A stretch of 64,000 nucleotides of DNA, taken from assembly GCF_021605415.1 (NCBI RefSeq), contig NZ_WKEQ01000024.1:1-64000 (forward strand). The letters run 5' to 3'. Position 1 is the first letter of the stretch; the number at the start of each line of letters is the position of its first letter. Position numbers and translations under genes: made by a program. The DNA comes from Pseudomonas syringae. GTDB lineage: Bacteria; Pseudomonadota; Gammaproteobacteria; Pseudomonadales; Pseudomonadaceae. Below the pieces are notes generated by a model that saw only the letters and a program-made list of their open reading frames with translations, ran no database searches and was not told the DNA's origin. Of this stretch, positions 47,777-56,092 are shown in pieces.

Positions 47777-48010
47777 ATGGCGGCCTATCTGGATGCCTGT
47801 TTTGATGAAGATGCCGGCAATGGCGTTCTTATACGAGCCGCGCTCAACGACATCGCCCGAGCTCAAGGCATGACCCAAATAGCACGCGATGCAGGGCTGG
47901 GCCGTGAAAGTTTATACAAAGCACTCAGTAGCACGGGTAATCCCGAATTCGCGTCTATCATCAAAGTCATGAAGGCCCTGGGTTTGAGATTGCACGCAAT
48001 GGCTCTCTGA
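47777..48010 (+). CDS. HigA-like addiction-module antitoxin, N-terminally short, no toxin partner
   Basis: The 77-residue product matches the antitoxin family whose core reads NDIARAQGMTQIARDAGLGRESLYKALS, split here as LNDIARAQGMTQIARDAGLG and RESLYKALSSTGNPEF; this is a helix-turn-helix. Family members normally have about 20 more residues at the N-terminus; here the frame is stopped by the cobK TGA 15 bases upstream. The RelE/HigB-type toxin that usually precedes it is absent, so this is probably a solitary remnant. gaagaa precedes the ATG as a weak site. It may be untranslated. Confidence 0.65.
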   Translation: MAAYLDACFDEDAGNGVLIRAALNDIARAQGMTQIARDAGLGRESLYKALSSTGNPEFASIIKVMKALGLRLHAMAL

Positions 48011-48109
48011 GTCGTGCTGCGACACCACACCGCACAACGCTTTTTTACTTATCGGCCCTGATCAGGCTAAATAGCCCGCGCCTGATCGCCCACCCGACGG
48101 ACCTGTCCC

Positions 48110-48523
48110 ATGAACCGACACCGGCTTGCCATTGCCTGGATCGCCTGCTTTGCAGTGCTGTTCAACATGCTCGCCATGCCGATGACGGGTGCGATGGCGC
48201 AGGGTGCGATGGCGCAGGCTGCGCAGTCGCCGACAGAGCAGGTGTTGTGGAGCAGTTTCTGTACCGGCAGCGGTATGAAAATGGTGGCGATTTCCATCGG
48301 GGTCACCGATCAGAAAGCGCCGCAAAATGACGATCATTCCAACATGCAGCATTGCTGGTGTTGCTCAGGTTCCGCGCCGCTGGTGGCGTTGCCGGGGCAT
48401 GTGCCGCAGCTGTATTACGCTCGCTTCGAAAGCAATCGCAGCGTGGCGCCCTCCTCACTCGACATACCCACACCGCGCCAGCAATGGCCGAGCCTCAATC
48501 CCCGCGCCTCGCCTCTGGCCTGA
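48110..48523 (+). CDS. DUF2946 protein
   Basis: The 137-residue protein has an N-terminal signal or membrane segment (RLAIAWIACFAVLFNMLAMP), a Met-rich stretch (MPMTGAMAQGAMAQ) and the DUF2946 segment DDHSNMQHCWCCSGSAPLVAL with a CWCC motif (cited as MQHCWCCSGSAPLVAL). Cys, His and Met residues suggest copper handling in the periplasm. It precedes the PCu(A)C chaperone gene by 48 bases in a likely copper operon. Confidence 0.78.
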   Translation: MNRHRLAIAWIACFAVLFNMLAMPMTGAMAQGAMAQAAQSPTEQVLWSSFCTGSGMKMVAISIGVTDQKAPQNDDHSNMQHCWCCSGSAPLVALPGHVPQLYYARFESNRSVAPSSLDIPTPRQQWPSLNPRASPLA

Positions 48524-48571
48524 TTTGTTCTCGCATTGAATCTGCGTCTCAAATCGTTCCGGAGAACTGCC

Positions 48572-49051
48572 ATGTTGAACAAACTCATCGTTCTGGCTGT
48601 GTTGTTGCTGCCTGCATGCTTCGCCAATGCTCACGAATACAAGGCCGGCGAGCTGGAAATCGCTCATCCGTGGTCGCAGGAGTTGCCGCCGAACGCGCCG
48701 ACTGTCGCCGCGTATTTCGTGATTCAGAACCCGGGGAAAACCGCCGACCGCTTGCTCAGCGTCGAATCGCCGATTGCCGGCGCAGCGCAACTCCACGAGC
48801 ACGTGATGAAAGGTGACCTGATGAAAATGGATCAGGTGCCCAGCGTGGCGATTCCCGCTGGCGGCGAAGTGACCTTCGCGCCGATGGCCTATCACGTCAT
48901 GCTGCTGGAGCTTAAGGACCGCAGCCTGTTGAGCGATGGCAAACGCTTCCCGCTGACGCTGCATTTCGAAAAGGCCGGTGAGGTGACGGTGGAAGTCGCC
49001 GTGCAGAAGAAGCCGCCGGAAGATACCCAGCACCACGCGCACGCCCAGTAA
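48572..49051 (+). CDS. Periplasmic PCu(A)C copper chaperone
   Basis: Binds Cu(I) in the periplasm and passes it to partners such as cytochrome oxidase assembly factors. The 159-residue protein has a signal peptide (1-20, cleavage after ANA). The metal motif H-x10-M-x21-H-x-M is exact: His75, Met86, His108, Met110. The His-rich C-terminus (HHAHAQ) may add metal binding. The ATG after tccggagaactgcc is chosen over a TTG 12 codons upstream. Confidence 0.9.
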   Translation: MLNKLIVLAVLLLPACFANAHEYKAGELEIAHPWSQELPPNAPTVAAYFVIQNPGKTADRLLSVESPIAGAAQLHEHVMKGDLMKMDQVPSVAIPAGGEVTFAPMAYHVMLLELKDRSLLSDGKRFPLTLHFEKAGEVTVEVAVQKKPPEDTQHHAHAQ

Positions 49052-49072
49052 CCGACTCGGCAAACTTCGCCC

Positions 49073-49519
49073 ATGCGCCCGCTTAGCGCCAGGCCCACCC
49101 GGCAACGTCGTCAGAGCCACCCCCTGACGCGCGGCAGCTGGATCGCCCTGTTCGCCATGTTGATGATTTTCATCGGCCCGCTGATTTCCCAGTCGATGCC
49201 GATGGGTCAACACGCCTCGATGTCCATGCCAACGAGCATGGACATGTCGATGGACATGCCCGGCATGGATCACGCCGCGCATGCCAGCATGGCCGCGCCT
49301 GAACATTGCCCGCCGCAGAACGAGCATCACGCGCTGTGGGAAAAATGCGGCTATTGCAGCCTGCTGTTCAACTGCCCGGCACTCACTGGCGGTGGCTCTT
49401 TCACCGCGTTCAATATCCCGCCGGTCAACACCTTCACTGTCCCCTTCCCGCGCTTGGGCCATGCCCGGCAAACGTTCTTCCCCGGCGCCCGCACCCGCGC
49501 CCCGCCCGTCATCGCGTAA
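49073..49519 (+). CDS. DUF2946 protein, Met/His-rich (second copy)
   Basis: The 148-residue protein has a membrane or signal helix (WIALFAMLMIFIGPLIS) followed by a Met/His-rich stretch (MPMGQHASMSMPTSMDMSM, then MPGMDHAAHASM). The family core is LWEKCGYCSLLFNCP. The Met clusters resemble Cu(I)-binding sequences. The gene lies 21 bases after the chaperone gene, so it is in the same operon. Confidence 0.78.
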   Translation: MRPLSARPTRQRRQSHPLTRGSWIALFAMLMIFIGPLISQSMPMGQHASMSMPTSMDMSMDMPGMDHAAHASMAAPEHCPPQNEHHALWEKCGYCSLLFNCPALTGGGSFTAFNIPPVNTFTVPFPRLGHARQTFFPGARTRAPPVIA

Positions 49520-49535
49520 ACGACAAGAAAAGTCA

Positions 49536-49614
49536 AAGGATCGCAGGCTGCGCCAGCTCCTGCAGGAGATCGCGTACCCACTGTAGGCGCTGCCGAAGGC
49601 TGCGATCTTTTTGA
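49536..49614. repeat. Degenerate REP-type inverted repeat
   Basis: Facing segments gatcgcaggctgcgccagct and gctgccgaaggctgcgatct form an imperfect hairpin of the same family as 22797-22872. It lies between the second DUF2946 gene and the PepSY gene, where related clusters often carry a TonB-dependent copper receptor gene. Confidence 0.65.
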
Positions 49615-49644
49615 TCTAAAACGATGCCAAGCGGAATACACGTG

Positions 49645-51012
49645 ATGAAACAACCCAAACCGAATTTCTACAACCTGGCCTGGCGTTGGCATTTTTATGC
49701 CGGATTGTTCGTCGCGCCTTTCATGGTGATGCTGGCGTTGACCGGCACTATTTACCTGTTCAAGCCGCAGCTCGATCAACTGATGTACAGCAGCCTGCTC
49801 AACGTCCCGGCCGGCCATCATGTGGTGTCTGCCGATGACTTGCTGCAAAAGGTCAAAACAACTTACCCACAAGGCCAGGTCACCCAATACCTGCCGCCGG
49901 TCAGCGCTGATCGCAGCGCTCAATTTGTGCTGGTGAACGCCGGACATGAACTGAACGTGTTTGTCGATCCGTACCACGGCGACATCCTCGGTGAGCAGGA
50001 CGCCAAGCAAAACCTGCAAGCCATCGCCCGGGCGATCCACGGCGAATTGATGATCGGCACTGTCGGTGACCGGCTCATCGAACTCGCCGCCGGATGGGGC
50101 GTGGTGCTGGTGGTATCGGGCGTTTTCCTGTGGTGGCCACGCGGGCAGGCAGCCGGGATTTTGTGGCCACGCTTGAGTAGTCGCGGGCGCGTGCTGTGGC
50201 GGGATTTGCATGCCGTCACCGGTTTCTGGGGCGCGACATTGCTGCTGGTGATGTTGCTCAGCGGCATGACCTGGACGGGTTTCTGGGGCAAGCAATACGC
50301 CCAGGTGTGGAATGTGTTCCCGGCCGCCATGTGGGACAACGTGCCAACCTCCGACGTCGAGGCCCGCAGCCTCAACAGCGCCACCCGCCAGACCGTGCCC
50401 TGGGCCATGGAAAACACGCCAATGCCGATGTCCGGCGACCACGCCGAACACATGGCCCACGGCGGCATGCACCAAGGCCCCGCCGCGCCAGCCATCAGCC
50501 TGCAAGATGTGCAAAACATCGCCAGTCAACGCAAGGTCGAACCGGGCTACAGCATCACCCTGCCGACCACCGCGACCGGCGTGTTCACCATCGCCGTGTT
50601 TGCCGACGACCCGCGCAACGACGCAACCCTGCATGTCGATCAGTACACGGGCAACGTTCTCGCCGATGTACGTTTCGAACACTACGGCACCGTTGCCCGT
50701 GCCACCGAAATCGGCGTGATGCTCCACGAAGGCAAAATGTTCGGCACGCTGAACCAGATCATCGTGTTGCTGATCTGCCTGATGATCCTGCTCAGTGCCG
50801 TCAGTGGTGTGGTGATCTGGTGGAAGCGCCGCCCAGAAGGCAAGTTCGGCGTGCCACCGCTGCGCCATGACCTGCCGAAGTGGAAAACCGGCGTCGCGAT
50901 CATGCTGGCACTGGCGGTGGCGTTCCCGTTGGTGGGTGCTTCGCTGGTGGTGGTGTGGTTGCTGGATCGGCTGTTGCTGTCGCGCTGGATGGCGACGAAA
51001 GCACCCGCTTGA
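49645..51012 (+). CDS. PepSY-associated transmembrane (iron/copper-regulated) protein
   Basis: The 455-residue inner-membrane protein has four to five transmembrane helices: FYAGLFVAPFMVMLALTGTI near the start, VVLVVSGVFLWWPRG, GATLLLVMLLSGMTW and LLICLMILLSAVSGVVIWW with WKRRPEGK. PepSY segments such as VFVDPYHGDILGEQD and LHVDQYTGNVLADVRF lie between helices. A His/Met stretch (MPMSGDHAEHMAHGGMH) faces the periplasm. Such proteins often reduce or handle metals taken up by TonB receptors. The second Met is chosen because a ggaatacacgtg site precedes it. Confidence 0.85.
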   Translation: MKQPKPNFYNLAWRWHFYAGLFVAPFMVMLALTGTIYLFKPQLDQLMYSSLLNVPAGHHVVSADDLLQKVKTTYPQGQVTQYLPPVSADRSAQFVLVNAGHELNVFVDPYHGDILGEQDAKQNLQAIARAIHGELMIGTVGDRLIELAAGWGVVLVVSGVFLWWPRGQAAGILWPRLSSRGRVLWRDLHAVTGFWGATLLLVMLLSGMTWTGFWGKQYAQVWNVFPAAMWDNVPTSDVEARSLNSATRQTVPWAMENTPMPMSGDHAEHMAHGGMHQGPAAPAISLQDVQNIASQRKVEPGYSITLPTTATGVFTIAVFADDPRNDATLHVDQYTGNVLADVRFEHYGTVARATEIGVMLHEGKMFGTLNQIIVLLICLMILLSAVSGVVIWWKRRPEGKFGVPPLRHDLPKWKTGVAIMLALAVAFPLVGASLVVVWLLDRLLLSRWMATKAPA

Positions 51013-51036
51013 TAGCTGATTGCAAAAACGCCAATC

Positions 51037-51067
51037 AGGCGCGAGATCAAGCGTGATACTCGCGCCT
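51037..51067. terminator. Hairpin between convergent genes, likely bidirectional terminator
   Basis: Nine-base perfect arms aggcgcgag (51037-51045) and ctcgcgcct (51059-51067) with a 13-base loop. On the minus strand the T run comes from the aaaaa at 51024-51028. It serves the PepSY gene and the large repeat gene. Confidence 0.7.
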
Positions 51068-51126
51068 GTTGTCATGCGACAACGTCAATTGCCAATTTTT
51101 CAGGGCTCAACCGCAACCGTCAGCCT

Positions 51127-54100
51127 TCAAAACTCATCGTGCATCAAAACAAGCGGCGGTTTGGGCGAATACAAGCGGTCGCTCCTCCAGCCTGTATCCA
51201 GTCGACCCGGTTGCTGCCAGTAACTGCCGGGGATCAACACGTCGACCGCGCCTGCCTTGGCGAGTCGGGAGACAAAGTCTATGGAGGCGACTGTCCCGTT
51301 CGAGGAGCCGAACACCCGGGTTTCCAGCAGCAGCTCTTTTTCCGCCTCGGTGTAACTGGGCGAATATTTGAGCAGAACGTCGTTCGGCGAAGAATAGTAA
51401 TAATGCTGGATGTCGAACCCTTTGGCCTTGAGCTCAAGGGTATGGGCGTAAACCATCAACGTGGCGGCGAAATCTTCCTGCTCAGGTGTCGCGCCAGGAT
51501 CGGACCAGTGCAACTGATGCGCGCCCACCACCCTGTATCCGTGCGGATAAAGTGGTGCAAGTTTTTTCAGTTGCAGGTCATGCACGGTTCGGAAGATCAA
51601 TCGAAGCGGATGCACGCTGTAACCGTCATAAGGCAGCGGTTCGAGTGCCAGGTACGCGTGCGTATTGTCCTTGCGCAAAATGGCGCCTTCAAACCCGGCT
51701 CCAGGCTCATAACGCAACGACATCCGCCGGTGGGCATAACGCGCGGCATCATCGGCATGCTGGTAAACCGGACTGTGGAATAACGTCTGGTTAGATCGCC
51801 AGCGGGTCTCGAAATCGACATCCGCCATGCGTGGCTGCCAGGTATCATCCACGACACCATGGCGCGACCAGTAGGTGCTCGTCAGAACAACTTCCAGTTT
51901 GCCCGCGCGCGCCATGCGCTGGATGTAGTCGCGCAGCTTGAAACGGTTGACGGATATCTCGTACTCATCACTCATAGCCTGCGCCAGCGAAGCGAAAGGG
52001 TTGGGTAAAAACTGAACCTGACCAAACCGGTCAAGGGATGGGGCCGGATCGAATGGATCCATCTCGAATCGCAATAACGCCCCGTCGGCACAGGACAGAT
52101 AGATGACTTTGTAACCGTCGGGATAGTTGGCCAACGCGCAGATCCGATGAATCTCCAGTGGAGAGAAAAATTGCCGGTGATCATCGTCCCGTACGTTCCA
52201 GACTTTCTTCGGCGCCCGCAGGTAAACGGAATGCAGTGTATGGCTGCGCGGCAGCACACCGTCCGCAAACACACGATCGACCTTTATGTGCGGGCCCGGC
52301 TCCGTCACCGGCAGGGTGGCAACGAAACAGTTGTGTTTGGCGCTCCACAGAATGAAACCGAAACTCAACTCGGCGATATCCTCTTTGACCTCGTGGACAA
52401 AGCGCGCAATGGAATCATGTTGAGGAAACAACGGACTCATCGGCGGATCGGCCAACACCTTCGCAAAGTCGCCGGGCGCAAGCTCGATCACGGGATTGGG
52501 CTGCCACTCAGTGACCCGTCGTGGCTGGCCCCATAACGCACTGCCAGTGATCACCTGCATATAGCCGGCGCTGATCATCACCTGCACCCATTCGCTGGGC
52601 TTGATCGTCCCATCGCGTATGTGTGCCTTGATCAATTCGGGGTTGAGATCCTCCGGCACTTTCCTGCCGTCGGTAAACGCACGTGCCGCAGCCGCTCTGT
52701 ACTGATCCAGATAGCCCGCCTCATATCGAATGACCGCACCGTCCGGGGCGAACAGATAGTCAACTCGCAGCGTATTCAGGACGGATCGTTCAAATGCCGA
52801 CAACAAAACGTCCACCGACAACATGTTCAGATAAATCTGCCTTTCGCTTTCCGTCAGCAGTACCTCGAAACCTTGAACCTGCCGGCTGCGATAACGGGCG
52901 ACAGCCCTGCAGTCGTCCGGGAACAGTCCGAGGGCTTTCGTCTCGTCGGGATAAATCCACTGTTTGTCAAAATCTTCGCGTGCAATGGCGATCGGATCCG
53001 TGGCCAGGTACAAGCCGTCCCAGCGCTCAAGAATCAGACCGCCGCAAGATCCGTCAGCGTTGGCCGGCATCTGCGAGCGGGCATAACGCGCGGCGTCATC
53101 CGGGTTTTCAAAAGCGGGACTGAGCCAGCGTCGCTGAAAATTACTCATCGGACTCCACTGCGTATCGACCTTACCGAGGCGATCCCAACAGGCGCTGTTT
53201 CGCAACACGCTCAGTTCGCCGCTTTGGGCGACCACTCGCACATAACCGGTAAAGGAAAGCCTTTGCGCCTTCAGGTTCTGCTTGATGTCTTCCAGGCCCA
53301 TGTCGGGCGTGTCGTTATCAAACAGCCTGGTGTCGCCTCGCGGTACGTATTTGAGCAGTGCTCCGTCCTGGCTTGATAGATAAAGCGGAACAGGTTGGTG
53401 CGGGATGACCGTATTGCGCTTGGAGTAATACACCGCGACGAACAGGTCGTCTGGACGGATAAAGTGGTTGGCGATCCAGTCCTGCGGCTTGCTTGAGGGA
53501 TGCTTGACCTGTTGACGCAAATAGAAGAACGCATGGCGATCAAACTCTTCGGGGTAGCTGAACCAGGGTGCTTCCCGCGTCCAGCTAAACAGACGTTGTG
53601 GCTGAAAGAGATCATTGCTTTGCTCGGAAACCGGCGACAGTTCACTGGCCACATACTCCTCGCGCGTGCGGTGCTTGAGGATGAAACCGAACCAGGCTTG
53701 TTCACGGTCGTGCGGCTTCTGATTGCGCGAGTACTGATCCTGCGCGGCCTCATCGGCGCTGGCGAACACGGCGCCGAATGCGACGCGTTGAGGGCGTGAC
53801 CAGGCGGGCGGGGACGATAGCATCGACCACGAGGGTTCCAACCGTCCACGCGCGCCCCAAAGATGGCCAGCCATAACGACATTCACATGACCCGCACCGG
53901 CAAGCGCCCGAATAAAATCGCCGGGGCGTTGGCTGCCGCTGTCCAGACCCAAGGCGAGTTCACCCGGATGTTCGTGCGTTCCCAGACGGTGTCGAAACGT
54001 CTCGGCATGGGGTGAGTTGTCAGTTTTGAAACTGATCAGGCTTTGCGCCGATCCGGACAAATACACCGGCCCGTCGACCAGCAACAGGCGTCGGGCCTCC

Positions 54101-55791
54101 TCGACAGTGAACATCTGCAAGCTCAGCGCTGCTTCTTCGCGCGACCACTTCAAGCGCTCGACCATTGAAAGGTCGAGGGTTGAGAGCGCAGCGTGCGAAA
54201 CATAGTGCCCGTGCAGAACATGATCTTGGGGAAACACCGACTGGCCAAAAACATCCTTGGGATAAAACAGGCCTTGCCCGATGGAAAGGCTCTGGGTCGG
54301 CAATGGCACCGTCGCCACGAAGCGGCGGCCGGGAATCTGGAAGACGTAACCGGCGTACTGCCGGTCGCGGCGTCTGCCGACTTTTTCATGGGCGTACCGC
54401 GCGGCATCGTCGGCCGTCAGGAACGCAGGGCTCAACACCGGCCAGGTAAAATCGGCGTAGGGCATCCAGTCCGCCCCGACCAGGCCTTCGCGATCCCACA
54501 GCGAACTGTTGAGCAGCACTTCCAGTCTTCCGGCGGCGGCCACTGCCGTCACGAAACCGCGAGGCTGCATTTTTCCACTGTCCAGTTTCTTTTGCATGCC
54601 GCCGTCGGTGACGGTGCCGTCAGGCAGCGTCTTGCTCATGGCTGCCTCCAGCGCCGAGTCAGCGAAACTGTATTTCAACAACGCCGCGTCCATGCTCTGC
54701 ATATAAAGCGACAACGGCCGGTTGGCCAGATGCAGCGCTTTGCTCTTGGCATAACAGGCGATCGCCAATGCGAGTTCGCCGGGTGTAAAAAAACTCTGGG
54801 AAATCCATGGCTGCTTGTGGGTAACGCCAGCACGATCAGGGCGCGACGCATAGTAGAAACCCTCCAGCGCATACCCTTGCGGCAACTTCAATCTGCCCTT
54901 GGCGTCTAGCGGGAAATAGCGCTCGGGATTCCATACCGACGGCTCGAAGTGGTTTGGCAGCGTCGCGATGTAGTTCTCCACATTGATCTGCTTGAGGATG
55001 AGGCCCGAGGTCAGCGCGTTCTTACGCCTGAGTGCAATGCGAACCGCCAGGCTTGCCGTCTTGACCATCTGAGTCATCAGCGGCTGCTCCGTCAGCACAC
55101 CTTTGCTGAACACTTTCCCCGGCCTCCAGTTTGGCGGCACTTTGCCGACGGAACCGCCCCAGTCAGCGTTGGACACCACGACTTTCAATTCGCCAACCGT
55201 GGCCATGCGCCGGATGATATTGGCGACTCCGGCTACGGCGACGGGGCTGTCTGCCGGCATATCCGCCCTGATCCATTGCCAATAAGCCGTTTCGTCCGCA
55301 GATCCGCTAGGTGCGTATCGGAGCAAAGACCCGTGGGGCCCGGAAAGATAAGCCGCAGGGAAAAAACGTCGATCCGCGACGTCAGCGACGAAATCCGCGG
55401 TCGAGTAAAAACTCATGAACAGCCTGACGGTCATTGCATCCCAATCAGGCCTTAACCTCTGATACTTGTCGAATTGATTGATGTGCGAATGAAAGCTTGC
55501 CACGCAGGTGTAATCCTTCGGCGGCACATAGTTTCCGGCCGCATCGACTTCGAGCAGCAGCCTCATGTCGAATTGTTGTGCCTCGCCCGCCAGGGGGGTC
55601 GTGGCGGCGAACCATCCCGTTGATACTTGCAGAATCAGGCTGCCATATTCCTTGTCCGCATTCATGGGGATCTGGCGGTGCGCCCAATAGGCGGCGTCTT
55701 GTTCGCTACTGAACGCTGGACTCAGTTTTGGCAGACGGACTTTTTTTCCGGTATAGGCCGCTCGGGCAACACGGCCGGACAGATCGTTCAT
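51127..55791 (-). CDS. Giant seven-repeat protein built from JAB/DUF4329-like units
   Basis: A 1554-residue soluble protein made almost entirely of seven tandem units, roughly residues 23-226, 231-446, 450-667, 669-887, 888-1112, 1116-1334 and 1336-1545. Each unit has LSPAF...DDAARYAH, a GLIL...YvAT.P strand pair, a YLSxxDGALLrY element (starting at 148, 363, 577, 804, 1012, 1231, 1465), then aGxlxVl....W...........W (Trp pairs 211/222, 432/442, 645/655, 869/879, 1087/1096, 1308/1318, 1525/1535). Unit 1 alone keeps Glu48 (KEYGSLIL), His101-Ser-His103 and Ser130xxAsp133, the JAB/JAMM metal-site pattern also seen in DUF4329. No signal peptide or membrane helix. The ATG at 55791 has GGGAG nine bases upstream; a TTG at 55800 is unlikely. 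Function unknown; a secreted or toxin-like role is only a guess. Confidence 0.85.
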   Translation of the reverse strand: MNDLSGRVARAAYTGKKVRLPKLSPAFSSEQDAAYWAHRQIPMNADKEYGSLILQVSTGWFAATTPLAGEAQQFDMRLLLEVDAAGNYVPPKDYTCVASFHSHINQFDKYQRLRPDWDAMTVRLFMSFYSTADFVADVADRRFFPAAYLSGPHGSLLRYAPSGSADETAYWQWIRADMPADSPVAVAGVANIIRRMATVGELKVVVSNADWGGSVGKVPPNWRPGKVFSKGVLTEQPLMTQMVKTASLAVRIALRRKNALTSGLILKQINVENYIATLPNHFEPSVWNPERYFPLDAKGRLKLPQGYALEGFYYASRPDRAGVTHKQPWISQSFFTPGELALAIACYAKSKALHLANRPLSLYMQSMDAALLKYSFADSALEAAMSKTLPDGTVTDGGMQKKLDSGKMQPRGFVTAVAAAGRLEVLLNSSLWDREGLVGADWMPYADFTWPVLSPAFLTADDAARYAHEKVGRRRDRQYAGYVFQIPGRRFVATVPLPTQSLSIGQGLFYPKDVFGQSVFPQDHVLHGHYVSHAALSTLDLSMVERLKWSREEAALSLQMFTVEEARRLLLVDGPVYLSGSAQSLISFKTDNSPHAETFRHRLGTHEHPGELALGLDSGSQRPGDFIRALAGAGHVNVVMAGHLWGARGRLEPSWSMLSSPPAWSRPQRVAFGAVFASADEAAQDQYSRNQKPHDREQAWFGFILKHRTREEYVASELSPVSEQSNDLFQPQRLFSWTREAPWFSYPEEFDRHAFFYLRQQVKHPSSKPQDWIANHFIRPDDLFVAVYYSKRNTVIPHQPVPLYLSSQDGALLKYVPRGDTRLFDNDTPDMGLEDIKQNLKAQRLSFTGYVRVVAQSGELSVLRNSACWDRLGKVDTQWSPMSNFQRRWLSPAFENPDDAARYARSQMPANADGSCGGLILERWDGLYLATDPIAIAREDFDKQWIYPDETKALGLFPDDCRAVARYRSRQVQGFEVLLTESERQIYLNMLSVDVLLSAFERSVLNTLRVDYLFAPDGAVIRYEAGYLDQYRAAAARAFTDGRKVPEDLNPELIKAHIRDGTIKPSEWVQVMISAGYMQVITGSALWGQPRRVTEWQPNPVIELAPGDFAKVLADPPMSPLFPQHDSIARFVHEVKEDIAELSFGFILWSAKHNCFVATLPVTEPGPHIKVDRVFADGVLPRSHTLHSVYLRAPKKVWNVRDDDHRQFFSPLEIHRICALANYPDGYKVIYLSCADGALLRFEMDPFDPAPSLDRFGQVQFLPNPFASLAQAMSDEYEISVNRFKLRDYIQRMARAGKLEVVLTSTYWSRHGVVDDTWQPRMADVDFETRWRSNQTLFHSPVYQHADDAARYAHRRMSLRYEPGAGFEGAILRKDNTHAYLALEPLPYDGYSVHPLRLIFRTVHDLQLKKLAPLYPHGYRVVGAHQLHWSDPGATPEQEDFAATLMVYAHTLELKAKGFDIQHYYYSSPNDVLLKYSPSYTEAEKELLLETRVFGSSNGTVASIDFVSRLAKAGAVDVLIPGSYWQQPGRLDTGWRSDRLYSPKPPLVLMHDEF

Positions 55792-56092
55792 ACGCTGCAA
55801 CTCCCTTTGTTAACGCTTCAATGAGCACGTGACTCACTGTGCCCGCGTCCGCCGAGCCATCAGCGATAGATAGTTACCACCATTGTTGCCGAATGATTCC
55901 CCTGCCCTAATCTGGCGCACCCTGCGCACCACGCCTTGCGCGGCGATCCTTGATGGTGCATGGCAAAACTCTGCGAGCGCTCTAACACGACGTTTTCATG
56001 CTCCACGCCGACCCGGCACAGCCTTTGCTAAAGACCCTTCAGTCGTCCGCCTCTGCCAACCAGAAAAATTAAACGTTCATGGAGATCGCACA
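55792..56092. other. Intergenic region between the repeat protein gene and urtA
   Basis: This 301-base divergent gap contains the 5' end of the repeat protein transcript, an A/T-containing stretch near 55870-55890, half-sites gcgcacc (55924-55930) and ggtgca (55955-55960) that resemble NtrC recognition halves, and the candidate sigma-54 promoter at 56014-56029. No open frame is convincing. Confidence 0.5.
56014..56029 (+). promoter_or_regulatory. Candidate sigma-54 promoter of urtA
   Basis: The sequence cggcacagcctttgct has GG at 56015-56016 and GC at 56027-56028, exactly the -24/-12 spacing, and fits tGGCAC-N5-TTGC(a/t) with one mismatch at the first base. It ends 63 bases before the urtA ATG. 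Nitrogen-regulated (NtrC/sigma-54) control of urea uptake is known in pseudomonads, so the match makes sense. Confidence 0.6.

Noticed and set aside
49351-51075. 574-residue minus-strand open frame
   Set aside because: Antisense to the PepSY gene and part of the DUF2946 gene; His/Gln-rich low-complexity translation typical of a shadow.
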